Positions 1-6,455 of a stretch of 8,925 nucleotides of DNA are shown piece by piece; position 1 is the stretch's first letter; every line of letters begins with the position of its first letter. This DNA is from Frankiaceae bacterium. Its GTDB lineage: Bacteria; Actinomycetota; Actinomycetes; Frankiales; Frankiaceae. The position numbers were made by a program, and so were the translations under genes. The stretch covers positions 1-8,925 of the forward strand of contig JAVEDQ010000454.1 in NCBI GenBank assembly GCA_030840885.1, in the 5' to 3' direction. The notes under the pieces were generated by a model, which saw only the letters and a list, made by a program, of their open reading frames with translations, made no database searches and was not told the origin of the DNA.

Positions 1-421
1 CTGGGCGACGGTCGGTTCCTGCGCACAGGTCGGCCGACGCGTGCACCTCTCCGGCGGCGTCGGCCTGGGTGGCGTGCTCGAGCCGCCGTCGGCCCGTCCC
101 GTGGTCATCGAGGACGACGCGTTCATCGGCTCGCGCTGCATGGTCGTCGAGGGCGCCCGCGTCCGCCGCGGCGCCAAGCTCGGCGCCGGCTCCATCCTCA
201 CCAACTCCACCCGGGTCTTCGACGCCGAGACCGGCGACGAGCTGCCCCGCGGCGAGGTACCCGAGCGGGCCGTCGCCGTGGGCTCCACCAAGGTCCGCAG
301 CTTCCCCGGCGGGGAGTTCGGCATGCCCTGTCTGCTTGTGCTGCGCCGCCTCGCCGAGGACGAGATCCACGACAAGACGGCGCTGAACGACGTGCTCCGC
401 GCCCACGGCGTCAGCACCTGA
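1..421 (+). CDS. dapD: DapD, tetrahydrodipicolinate N-succinyltransferase (C-terminal part; 5' end outside window)
   Basis: Transfers succinyl from succinyl-CoA to tetrahydrodipicolinate in the succinylase branch of diaminopimelate/lysine synthesis (cytoplasmic). Only the last 139 residues are present, in the frame starting at base 2 and open through the left edge. They begin with [11 protein letters not shown] and continue with hexapeptide turns ([48 protein letters not shown]) typical of a left-handed beta-helix acyltransferase. The C-terminal stretch ([20 protein letters not shown], then a helical tail ending GVST) has the form of the longer actinobacterial DapD class. The ATG-like start at 41 and GTG codons inside the helix are not the real start. 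The stop is 4 bases before the dapE start, so the two are surely co-transcribed; the next pathway acyl-intermediate is DapE's substrate after amination by a DapC not seen here. Family call is firm. Confidence 0.93.
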   Translation, partial: WATVGSCAQVGRRVHLSGGVGLGGVLEPPSARPVVIEDDAFIGSRCMVVEGARVRRGAKLGAGSILTNSTRVFDAETGDELPRGEVPERAVAVGSTKVRSFPGGEFGMPCLLVLRRLAEDEIHDKTALNDVLRAHGVST

Positions 422-425
422 GCCG

Positions 426-1511
426 GTGCCCCAGACCGTGACGACCCGGCTCGACCTGACCGACCCCGTGGCGCTGACCGCCGCGCTGGTCGACGTGCCC
501 TCGGTCAGCGGCGACGAACGCGCGATCTGCGACCTCGTCGAAGACGCGCTGCGCCTTCTCCCGGGGCTGACCGTCGTCCGCGACGGCGACGCCCTCGTCG
601 CGCGGACGGAGCTGGGCCGCCCGCAGCGGGTCCTGCTCGCCGGCCACCTCGACACGGTGCCGATCGCCGACAACGTCCCGTCCACCCGCAGCGACGGCCG
701 GATCGTCGGCTGCGGCACCTCGGACATGAAGTCGGGCGTCGCCGCGATGCTGGTCGCGGCGGCCACGGCGCTGCAGGCGCCGCGCGGACCCGCGCACGAC
801 CTGACGCTCGTCCTCTACGACGCCGAGGAGGTGGAGGAGGCCCGCAACGGTCTGCGGCGGCTCGCCGCCTCGATGCGCGACGCGCTCGACGCCGACCTCG
901 CCCTACTGCTCGAACCCACCGACGGAGCGGTCGAGGCCGGCTGCCAGGGCACCTGCCGCGCCGAGGTGACGATCCCCGGCCGCCGCGCCCACAGCGCCCG
1001 GTCATGGCTCGGGGAGAACGCCATCCACGCCGCGGCGCCCCTGCTCGAACGGCTCCGCGTCTACTCACCCCGCGACGTCACCATCGACGGCTGCACCTAC
1101 CGCGAAGGCCTCTCCGCGGTGCGCATCGCCGGTGGCATCGCGGGCAACGTCGTGCCCGACAGCTGCGTCGTCACCGTCAACTTCCGCTTCGCCCCCGATC
1201 GCACCGAGGCCGAGGCGCACGACCACCTCCGCGAGGTCGTCGGCCCGTTCGAGACGGTGTTCACCGACTCCGCACCCGGTGCCCTGCCCGGACTCGGCGC
1301 ACCGGCGGCGCAGGAGTTCCTCGCCGTCGTCGGACAGCCGCCGCGAGCGAAGTACGGCTGGACCGACGTCGCCCGCTTCGCCGCCCTCGGCATTCCGGCC
1401 GTCAATTTCGGCCCCGGCGACCCAAATCTCGCCCACACCCGCGACGAGTGGGTCGACGAGGCCCGCATCCGCACCGTCACCGCCACCCTCACGGAGTTCC
1501 TGACCACATGA
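426..1511 (+). CDS. dapE: DapE, succinyl-diaminopimelate desuccinylase
   Basis: Hydrolyses N-succinyl-LL-diaminopimelate to LL-diaminopimelate and succinate; a two-zinc M20-family peptidase-like enzyme of the cytoplasm. The 361 residues show the full set of M20 ligands: H74 in AGHLDTVP, bridging D100 in GTSDMKSG, E134/E135 in YDAEE (general base and metal ligand), E163 in LLEPTDG and H337 in LAHTRDEW. The inserted dimerisation domain runs about 182-285 and includes [16 protein letters not shown] and [12 protein letters not shown]. Length is normal for actinobacterial DapE. The GTG start at 426 lies 4 bases after the dapD stop with no clear Shine-Dalgarno, consistent with translational coupling; an in-frame GTG five codons later is possible. 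The stop overlaps the next gene's ATG (ATGA). Nothing is broken or missing. Confidence 0.95.
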   Translation: MPQTVTTRLDLTDPVALTAALVDVPSVSGDERAICDLVEDALRLLPGLTVVRDGDALVARTELGRPQRVLLAGHLDTVPIADNVPSTRSDGRIVGCGTSDMKSGVAAMLVAAATALQAPRGPAHDLTLVLYDAEEVEEARNGLRRLAASMRDALDADLALLLEPTDGAVEAGCQGTCRAEVTIPGRRAHSARSWLGENAIHAAAPLLERLRVYSPRDVTIDGCTYREGLSAVRIAGGIAGNVVPDSCVVTVNFRFAPDRTEAEAHDHLREVVGPFETVFTDSAPGALPGLGAPAAQEFLAVVGQPPRAKYGWTDVARFAALGIPAVNFGPGDPNLAHTRDEWVDEARIRTVTATLTEFLTT

Positions 1512-2320
1512 GCACACTCGAGTTCGACCGCCTCGGTGCGGGCGATCCGCTGGTCCTGGTCCACGGCATCGGCGACAGCCGCGCCGCGTGGACCACGGTG
1601 GTCAAGCCGCTGGCGGAGTCCTTCGAGGTGTACGCCGTCGACCTCCCCGGCTTCGGGGTCTCGCCGACGCTGGAGGACGGGCGGACCCCGTCGCCGCGAG
1701 CGCTCGCCGCCGCGGTGGTGACCTGGATGGACGAGCAGGAGCTGCCGACCGCGCACATCGTGGGGAGCTCGCTCGGAGGCTGGGTCGCACTCGAGCTGGC
1801 CGCACTCGGTCGCGCGCGGACCGTCCTCGGGCTGTCGCCGGCCGGCTTCAGCAGCGACGCCGATGCCCGACGGGCACGCGTGATGCTCGAGATGGCGCGG
1901 GCGACTGCCGAGCGGCTGGCCCCGGCAGGACGTGGCATGTCGCCGCGGACGAAACGGCTGTTCGGCCTGGCCGCCGTCCGGACCCTGACCCACTCGTCGA
2001 TGGTCGCCAAGCCGTGGCGCTGGCCCGCTGAGGACGCCGCCGCCGCGATGGCCGCGCTCGCGGCCGCCACCGGCTGGGACGGCACCCTCGCGGCCGTGCA
2101 CGGGCAGCGCTTCGCGCCGCCCGCCGGAGGGATCGATGTCCCGGTGACGCTGGCCTGGGGGGCCAAGGACATGCTGCTGCCGCCCCGGCAGCGCCTGCGG
2201 GTGCATGAGGTGCTGCCCGACGCTCGGATCGGTCTGCTGGCCGGCTGCGGTCACCTGCCGATGTGGGATGACCCCGACCTCGTGGTGCGGGCGATCCGCG
2301 CCAGCGCTGCTCTGGGTTGA
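1508..2320 (+). CDS. Alpha/beta-fold hydrolase, substrate unknown
   Basis: A complete 270-residue alpha/beta hydrolase. Visible landmarks are the oxyanion-loop HG (residues 19-20) after beta-3, DLPGFG (45-50), the nucleophile elbow G-S-S-L-G with S88 as nucleophile, acid D221 in WGAKD, and catalytic H249 in [12 protein letters not shown] cap region rich in Ala/Arg lies about 115-205. No signal peptide or membrane segment, so it should be cytoplasmic. The ATG at 1508 is chosen because it overlaps the dapE stop as ATGA and has GGAG at 1493-1496; the same frame is open far upstream, but only as a shadow of dapE. Coupling to dapE is clear, yet no role for such a hydrolase in lysine synthesis is known to me. 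The fold could equally be an esterase, epoxide hydrolase or haloperoxidase-like enzyme. The gene ends 27 bp from a convergent gene. Confidence 0.85.
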   Translation: MSTLEFDRLGAGDPLVLVHGIGDSRAAWTTVVKPLAESFEVYAVDLPGFGVSPTLEDGRTPSPRALAAAVVTWMDEQELPTAHIVGSSLGGWVALELAALGRARTVLGLSPAGFSSDADARRARVMLEMARATAERLAPAGRGMSPRTKRLFGLAAVRTLTHSSMVAKPWRWPAEDAAAAMAALAAATGWDGTLAAVHGQRFAPPAGGIDVPVTLAWGAKDMLLPPRQRLRVHEVLPDARIGLLAGCGHLPMWDDPDLVVRAIRASAALG

Positions 2321-2347
2321 GCGGACCAGGGCTAAGCGGACGTCAGC

Positions 2348-3610
2348 TCAGCCCGGCTGCCCCGCTGCTGCCCCGCGGCGCTGCAGCTCGCTGGTCACCG
2401 CGGTGATCAGCGCCGGCGTGCTGATGTCGGCGAACGGACCACCGGTGTAGGGGATGGTCCACACGTGCAGCATCTGCGCGGTCGGCGAGATGGCGGAGCC
2501 GGCGGGGCACTGGCCACCGTTCGGGTTCAGCGCCGTCCCCACGCTCGGGTTGACGCACAGGTTCGTGTGCACGTGCCAGGACGTCAACGCGCCGCCGATG
2601 AGCGGCCCCTGGGGCGCGGTGGGTTCGGCGACGTACATGGCGCCGAGCAGCATCGAACCGCCGCCGAACTTCGCGTAGACCAGCGACTCGACCCGGTTCG
2701 GGTCGAGCAGGTGGCCGTCGCGCATCCACGCCGTCATGCCCACGTGGATCAGCGGACCGGTCTCGTTGACGATGATGTAGCCCGCCTTCTGCGCCGCCTC
2801 CAGCGTCGGGTACTTGGCCGTCACCGACGCCGTGGTGGCGGCGACGAGGCCCTCCGCGGCCGTCCGCTGGGCCGTCGTGACCGGCGCGTCGGTGCAGTTC
2901 CCAGCTCCGTGGCCGATGTCGGCGGGGTCGACCGGAGCGCCAGGCGCGGCGGCGGCGTGCTGATGGCAACCGGTGACCCAGCCGACCGGGACGTCACCGG
3001 TCACGGCGGCGTGCGAGTGACCGTCGAGTGCGGTCTCGCCGGCGGCGTGGGAGTGCTCGTGCCCACCGATCGAAGGGACCAGCGACGCCGTCGTGGCCAC
3101 GGCGACCCCCAGCGCCAACACGCCGGTACCGCCCACGAAGACGCCGCGACGCAACGCCCGGCGGGCCACTGTGGTCAGCAGCAGTCCGGCGCAAACCGCG
3201 GCCGTCACCTCGAGGACGGTGCTCAGCACATCGATGAACGCGACGGGCTCGGCCTCGCCGGCCTGCGGCCCGATGGGAAGGCCGACGGTGCGGCTCAGCA
3301 CCCAGACGCCCACGACGCCAAGTTGGCCGAGAGCCCCCAGTGCCGGTACCAGGCGGTTCCGGGTCTGCACGAGTGCGACGGCCCAACCGACCTGCAGCCA
3401 GGCGACGACCCCGAAGAACAGGCCGGCGCCGACCCACTCCAGCCAGTGCTCGGGCAGCACGGCGAAGTGGATGCCCGCCGAACCCAGCGAGGCGGCGGCA
3501 GCGACGTACCGGAGTGCCAGTCCAGCAGAAGGCCGGCTGCCGGTAGGGGACCCCGAGGGCGTGGCTTCGGGGGCGGACGGCTGCGTCGGGGCAGGGGTGA
3601 GGAGCGTCAC
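2348..3610 (-). CDS. Five-helix membrane protein with His-rich extracytoplasmic domain, unknown function
   Basis: I do not recognise this 420-residue protein. It begins with a Pro/Ser-rich tail (1-30) and has five hydrophobic segments at about 31-53, 58-82, 88-110, 123-148 and 155-178. Loops alternate QTRNR (83-87) and ARRALRR (149-155) with acidic or neutral loops, so by the positive-inside rule the N-terminus is inside and the C-terminal 240 residues outside. That domain starts with a His cluster (H184, H186, H188, H198, H200, H216, H218, H234) and then a folded-looking part with H289, H300, W345-H346-V347-H348 and H382, plus C215, C239, C352 and C368. Metal binding is therefore an attractive inference, as is a disulfide in the oxidising exterior. 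The start is GTG at 3610 with no Shine-Dalgarno but a promoter placed for leaderless translation. It converges with the hydrolase gene and follows the HxlR gene by 66 bp on the same strand. Confidence 0.8.
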   Translation of the reverse strand: MTLLTPAPTQPSAPEATPSGSPTGSRPSAGLALRYVAAAASLGSAGIHFAVLPEHWLEWVGAGLFFGVVAWLQVGWAVALVQTRNRLVPALGALGQLGVVGVWVLSRTVGLPIGPQAGEAEPVAFIDVLSTVLEVTAAVCAGLLLTTVARRALRRGVFVGGTGVLALGVAVATTASLVPSIGGHEHSHAAGETALDGHSHAAVTGDVPVGWVTGCHQHAAAAPGAPVDPADIGHGAGNCTDAPVTTAQRTAAEGLVAATTASVTAKYPTLEAAQKAGYIIVNETGPLIHVGMTAWMRDGHLLDPNRVESLVYAKFGGGSMLLGAMYVAEPTAPQGPLIGGALTSWHVHTNLCVNPSVGTALNPNGGQCPAGSAISPTAQMLHVWTIPYTGGPFADISTPALITAVTSELQRRGAAAGQPG

Positions 3611-3616
3611 CGCTCT

Positions 3617-3644
3617 ATTGTCGGCTACGGAATCGTTCGTGCAA
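3617..3644 (-). promoter_or_regulatory. Candidate leaderless sigma-70-type promoter of the His-rich membrane protein
   Basis: On the minus strand a -35-like TTGCAC (3639-3644) is followed after 16 bp by a -10-like GACAAT (3617-3622). Only six bases separate the -10 from the GTG start codon at 3610, so transcription would begin at or next to the start codon. Leaderless mRNAs of this geometry are common in actinobacteria, and no Shine-Dalgarno is visible here. Inferred from box matches only. Confidence 0.45.
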
Positions 3645-3654
3645 TGCAGAAGTA

Positions 3655-3667
3655 CGCATCGGATGCG
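3655..3667. repeat. 13-bp palindrome CGCATC-G-GATGCG
   Basis: Perfect 6-bp arms around one base, located between the HxlR stop (3677) and the -35 box (3639-3644) of the membrane-protein gene. The position suits an operator for that promoter; the stem is too short and lacks the flanks expected of a terminator. Could also be chance in GC-rich DNA. Confidence 0.3.
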
Positions 3668-3676
3668 GATCGCCCG

Positions 3677-4189
3677 TCAGGCCGAGGCCGCGGGGGTCAA
3701 CCGGCGGCGCATCCGCTCGGCCCGCTCGGCAGGCATCGCGGGGCCGGGGTGGGCCTCCACCTCGACCGGATCGTCCAGCCGTCCGCATGAGGCGCACACG
3801 AGCTCGGAGTGCACGTCGGACCCGCACCGCGGGTGGCGGTAGAGGACGGGCGGCCCGTCCGGCGCCGCGAACCGGTCGCCCCACTCGGTCAGCGCGATGA
3901 GGGAGGGGGCGAAGGCGCGCCCCTTCTCGGTCAGCAGGTACTCGTGCAGCTCCGGCTGCTCGGAGTACCGGTGCCGGCGCATCAGGCCGGCGTCGACGAA
4001 GCCGTCGAGCCGGGACTGCAGGACGTTGGACGCCACACCGAGGCTGCGCTGGAAGTCGCTGTAGCGGGTGGACCCGGCGAACAGGGCGTTGCGGAGGATC
4101 AGCAGGCTCCAGCGCTCGCCGACCACCTCCAATGCGCGGGCGATCGAGCAGACCTCGTTGTCGTACGCCTTACCGAGCATGAACCCCAT
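3677..4189 (-). CDS. HxlR-family winged-helix transcriptional regulator with zinc-ribbon-like tail
   Basis: A DNA-binding regulator of 170 residues. The N-terminal part is a typical HxlR wHTH domain: NEVCSIARALEVVGERWSLL (11-30) with the family's conserved Cys (C14) just before helix 1, recognition-helix region YSDFQRSLGVASNVLQSRLD (43-62), and a wing followed by YLLTEKGRA (84-92). Past residue 115 comes an extension with H119-x2-C122-x9-C132-x2-C135, which looks like a small zinc ribbon, then a basic tail. In several HxlR proteins (e.g. YodB) the N-terminal Cys senses quinones or electrophiles; that this one does so is inference. It is divergent from the SRPBCC gene and shares with it two palindromes that are its likely operators. 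The start is uncertain: ATG at 4189 has no ribosome site, while ATG at 4180 (167 residues) has AGGATGGGG just before it. Confidence 0.88.
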   Translation of the reverse strand: MGFMLGKAYDNEVCSIARALEVVGERWSLLILRNALFAGSTRYSDFQRSLGVASNVLQSRLDGFVDAGLMRRHRYSEQPELHEYLLTEKGRAFAPSLIALTEWGDRFAAPDGPPVLYRHPRCGSDVHSELVCASCGRLDDPVEVEAHPGPAMPAERAERMRRRLTPAASA

Positions 4190-4200
4190 CCTAGCGGGGC

Positions 4201-4217
4201 GCTTGCGTGACGCAAGC
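4201..4217. promoter_or_regulatory. Operator 1: perfect 8-bp-arm palindrome between HxlR and SRPBCC genes
   Basis: GCTTGCGT-G-ACGCAAGC is a perfect inverted repeat with a one-base centre. It overlaps the candidate -35 box of the SRPBCC gene (4203-4208) and sits 12 bp upstream of the HxlR start. Its core is repeated 35 bp away as operator 2. Binding by the adjacent HxlR dimer is the simplest inference. Confidence 0.75.
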
Positions 4218-4232
4218 CAGTCTGCTTAGGCT
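4203..4232 (+). promoter_or_regulatory. Candidate promoter of the SRPBCC gene
   Basis: TTGCGT (4203-4208) and TAGGCT (4227-4232) are separated by 18 bp, giving a start near 4239 and a leader of about 40 bases containing GAAGGGGA (4266-4273) before the ATG. The -35 is embedded in operator 1 and the start site in operator 2. On the opposite strand TTGCGT at 4250-4245 and TAAGCA at 4228-4223 could serve the HxlR gene, with a weaker match. Confidence 0.45.
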
Positions 4233-4235
4233 GCG

Positions 4236-4252
4236 ACTTGCATCACGCAAGT
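4236..4252. promoter_or_regulatory. Operator 2: second copy of the palindrome
   Basis: ACTTGCAT-C-ACGCAAGT has 8-bp arms with one mismatch. Its core TTGCATCACGCAA differs at one position from the opposite-strand core of operator 1, TTGCGTCACGCAA. The centres (4209 and 4244) are 35 bp apart. It falls just downstream of the candidate -10 of the SRPBCC gene, where a bound repressor would block initiation. Confidence 0.72.
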
Positions 4253-4277
4253 TGCCGCAACGCCTGAAGGGGAACCC

Positions 4278-4763
4278 ATGAACGAGGACAGCTACACGAC
4301 CACCGTGACCATCGACCGACCGCCGCTCGAGGTGTTCCACGCGATCAACGACGTCCGTGGGTGGTGGTCGGAGGAGGTCGAGGGCGACACCGACCAGGTC
4401 GGCGCCGAGTACTCCTACCGGGGTCACGACGACGCCGACACGGTGGAGCACCGCAGCCGCATCCGGGTGGAGGAGCTCGTGCCCGGCGAGCGGGTCGTCT
4501 GGCGCGTGCTCGACAACTACATGAGCTTCATCGACGACCAGAGCGAGTGGAAGGGAACCGAGATCCGGTTCGAGCTCACACCGTCGGGCGGCGGGACGGA
4601 GCTCCGTTTCACCCACGTGGGGTTGGTGCCGTCCTACGAGTGCTTCGACGTCTGCAAGGACGCGTGGGGCCTCTACATCCGCGAGAGCCTGCCGGCGTTC
4701 GTCACCACCGGCCGCGGAACCCCCATCCGCCCGTCGGAGTCCCCGGCGCAGGTCGGGAGCTGA
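4278..4763 (+). CDS. SRPBCC / AHSA1-like domain protein
   Basis: A 161-residue START-like (SRPBCC) protein. It opens with the usual pattern TTTVTIDRPPLEVFHAINDV (7-26), then RGWWSEEVEG (27-36), the central strand ELVPGERVVWRVLD (66-79), GTEIRFELTPSGGGTELRFTHVGL (93-116; antiparallel strands) and a C-terminal helix with CFDVCKDAWGLYIRESL (122-138). Proteins of this kind bind small hydrophobic ligands in a deep pocket; the ligand and reaction, if any, cannot be read from sequence. The two Cys (C122, C126) lie on the C-terminal helix. The ATG at 4278 has a clear GAAGGGGA ribosome site. SRPBCC genes are often paired with small wHTH repressors (commonly ArsR); here the partner is a divergent HxlR regulator and the shared operators imply joint control. 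The gene is closed by a strong hairpin 8 bp after its stop. Confidence 0.87.
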   Translation: MNEDSYTTTVTIDRPPLEVFHAINDVRGWWSEEVEGDTDQVGAEYSYRGHDDADTVEHRSRIRVEELVPGERVVWRVLDNYMSFIDDQSEWKGTEIRFELTPSGGGTELRFTHVGLVPSYECFDVCKDAWGLYIRESLPAFVTTGRGTPIRPSESPAQVGS

Positions 4764-4770
4764 AACGCGT

Positions 4771-4800
4771 CCGCCCCCGTCCGGAAGCGGACGGGGGCGG
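4771..4800. terminator. Bidirectional hairpin terminator between SRPBCC and aldehyde dehydrogenase genes
   Basis: CCGCCCCCGTCCG (4771-4783), loop GAAG, CGGACGGGGGCGG (4788-4800): 13 perfect base pairs. It lies between two convergent stops (4763 and 4836). The plus side is followed by TTCTC and the minus side has TTT a few bases beyond, so it can serve both genes. Confidence 0.85.
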
Positions 4801-4814
4801 TTCTCGCAGGGTGT

Positions 4815-4840
4815 GACTGCTACACCGTCGGACTGCTACA
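4815..4840. repeat. Short tandem-like duplication covering the dehydrogenase stop codon
   Basis: GACTGCTACA occurs at 4815-4824 and again at 4831-4840, a 16-bp period with similar following bases (CCGTCG and GGTCG). On the minus strand the second copy contains the TAG stop of the dehydrogenase gene and the first lies just beyond it. It looks like a small local duplication. Confidence 0.5.
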
Positions 4841-6299
4841 GGTCGATGCCGATGTACTTCGTCTCGAGGTACTCCTCGATGCCCTCGAAGCCACCCTCAC
4901 GGCCGAAGCCGGACTGCTTCACGCCGCCGAAGGGTGCGGCCGGGTTGGAGACGAGCCCCTTGTTCAGGCCGGCCATGCCGACCTCGAGCTCCTCGAGCAC
5001 CCGGATGGCGCGGGAGAAGTCCGAGGTGAAGACGTAGGCGACCAGGCCGAACTCGCTGCCGTTCGCCGCGTCGAGGACCTCCTGCTCGGTGTCGAAGCTC
5101 GCGACCGGCGCCACCGGTCCGAAGATCTCCTCCGACAGCAGGCGGGCGTTGGCGGGCACGTCGCCGAGCACGGTCGGCTTGAAGAAGTAGCCGGCGCCGT
5201 CGCCCTTGGAGCCGCCGGTGCGGACGGTGGCGCCCTTCTCGACGGCGTCGTCGACGAGTTCGGCCACCTTGCCCTGCTGGTCGGCGTCGATGAGCGGACC
5301 GACGTCCACGCCGTCCTCGGTGCCGCGGCCGACGGTCAGGGCGCCGAGCTTGTCGGACAGGCGGCTCGTGAACTCCTCGGCGATGGAGGAGTGCACGTAG
5401 AAGCGGTTCGCGGCCACGCACGACTCGCCCATGTTGCGCATCTTGGCCACGACGGCCTGCTCGATCGCCTTGTCGAGGTCGGCGTCCTCGAAGACGATGA
5501 ACGGCGCGTTGCCGCCGAGCTCCATGGAGAGCTTGAGCAGGGTCTGCGAGGCCTGTTCCATGAGCAGCCGGCCGACCTCGGTGGAGCCGGTGAACGAGAG
5601 CTTGCGCAGCCGCTGGTCCTGTACGAGCGGCTGCATGACCTTGCCCGTCGAGGACGAGGTGATGATCGACAGCACGCCCTCCGGCAACCCGGCCTCGAGC
5701 AGGATCTCGCCGAGCGCGAGCATCGTCAGCGGCGTCGCACTGGCCGGCTTGACGATCATGGTGCAGCCGGCGGCGATGGCCGGGCCGATCTTGCGGGTCC
5801 CCATGGCGGCCGGGAAGTTCCACGGCGTGATGAGCAGACAGGGGCCGACGGGCTGCTTCATCGTCAGCAGCCGCCCGGCACCGCTCGGCTCGTTCGACCA
5901 GCGGCCGTTGATCCGCACGGCCTCCTCGGAGAACCAGCGCAGGAACTCCGAGGCGTAGGTGATCTCGGCCTTGCTCTCGGCGAGGCTCTTGCCCATCTCC
6001 ATGGTCATGAGCAGGGCGAGGTCGTCAGCCCGGTCCTTCATCAGCTGGTAGGCGCGGCGCAGGATGTCGCTGCGCTCGCGCGGCGCAACGGTCTTCCAGG
6101 AGTGCTGGGCAGCGGCTGCGGCGTCGAGCGCCTTCATCGCGTCCTCGGGGGTCGCGTTGGCGATCTGACAGAGCGTCTCGCCGGTGGCCGGGTCCTCGAC
6201 CGACATCTGGTCGGCCGAGCCGTCGGTCCACGTGCCGCCGATCAGCAGCTGCTTGGGTACCGCGTCGAGTACGCGTTGCTCGTCCTTCGTGAGTGCCAT
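4836..6299 (-). CDS. gabD: NAD(P)+-dependent succinate-semialdehyde dehydrogenase-type aldehyde dehydrogenase
   Basis: Oxidises an aldehyde, most likely succinate semialdehyde, to the acid. The 487 residues match the length and motif order of the ALDH superfamily: oxyanion N161 in PWNFP, cofactor-binding K184 in VKPAS, FTGSTEVG (236-243) at the nucleotide site, general base E260 in MELGGNAP, catalytic C294 in GESCVAANR, and E391 in EEIFGP. The C-terminal signature PFGGVKQSGFGREGG (456-470) and the ending YLETKYIGIDL resemble GabD/SSADH more than betaine-aldehyde or other ALDH classes. The residues around the catalytic Cys read MGESC rather than the more usual GQ-x-C. No GABA aminotransferase is in view, so the substrate remains inferred. 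The ATG at 6299 has only a weak, distant GCAGG (minus strand of 6313-6317); no better start is seen. Gene stands alone between two hairpin terminators. Confidence 0.88.
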   Translation of the reverse strand: MALTKDEQRVLDAVPKQLLIGGTWTDGSADQMSVEDPATGETLCQIANATPEDAMKALDAAAAAQHSWKTVAPRERSDILRRAYQLMKDRADDLALLMTMEMGKSLAESKAEITYASEFLRWFSEEAVRINGRWSNEPSGAGRLLTMKQPVGPCLLITPWNFPAAMGTRKIGPAIAAGCTMIVKPASATPLTMLALGEILLEAGLPEGVLSIITSSSTGKVMQPLVQDQRLRKLSFTGSTEVGRLLMEQASQTLLKLSMELGGNAPFIVFEDADLDKAIEQAVVAKMRNMGESCVAANRFYVHSSIAEEFTSRLSDKLGALTVGRGTEDGVDVGPLIDADQQGKVAELVDDAVEKGATVRTGGSKGDGAGYFFKPTVLGDVPANARLLSEEIFGPVAPVASFDTEQEVLDAANGSEFGLVAYVFTSDFSRAIRVLEELEVGMAGLNKGLVSNPAAPFGGVKQSGFGREGGFEGIEEYLETKYIGIDL

Positions 6300-6314
6300 G
6301 ACGTTGTCGTTGCC

Positions 6315-6371
6315 TGCTGTGCGGCCCGCAAACGGTCGATGAGTGGGTCCGGGGCAGCAGCCCGCACAGCA
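6315..6371. repeat. 10-bp inverted repeat in the leader of the aldehyde dehydrogenase gene
   Basis: TGCTGTGCGG at 6315-6324 is matched by CCGCACAGCA at 6362-6371, with 37 bp between. The pair occupies nearly all the DNA between the dehydrogenase start (6299) and the hairpin at 6374. It may be an operator pair or a leader RNA structure. No convincing promoter boxes were found in this 74-bp stretch. Confidence 0.45.
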
Positions 6372-6373
6372 CA

Positions 6374-6405
6374 GCGCCCCCGCCGACAGGAGTCGGCGGG
6401 GGCGC
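6374..6405 (-). terminator. Hairpin terminator downstream of wrbA
   Basis: GCGCCCCCGCCGAC (6374-6387), loop AGGA, GTCGGCGGGGGCGC (6392-6405): 14 perfect pairs, 50 bases after the wrbA stop. There is no T-tract on the minus side, as is common for actinobacterial hairpin terminators. It separates wrbA transcription from the aldehyde dehydrogenase gene. Confidence 0.78.
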
Positions 6406-6455
6406 GGCTGTCGACGTCGGCTACGGGGGCGCCGACGGCCGACTGCGGGGGAGGA

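Noticed and set aside
1004..1507. Upstream extension of the hydrolase reading frame
   Set aside because: The extension lies inside dapE in another frame and is Arg/Pro-rich; the ATGA overlap at 1508 fits the fold's first strand.
1097..2254. Minus-strand frame of 385 codons across dapE and the hydrolase
   Set aside because: Opposite two genes with intact active-site motifs; no family resemblance.
2321..2347. Terminator between the convergent hydrolase and membrane-protein genes
   Set aside because: The 27-bp gap holds no convincing stem; only short GC pairings run into the coding sequence.
2465..3790. Long plus-strand open frame opposite the membrane protein and the HxlR gene
   Set aside because: Arg/Gly-rich shadow without a recognisable motif; the minus strand encodes coherent helices and a wHTH domain.
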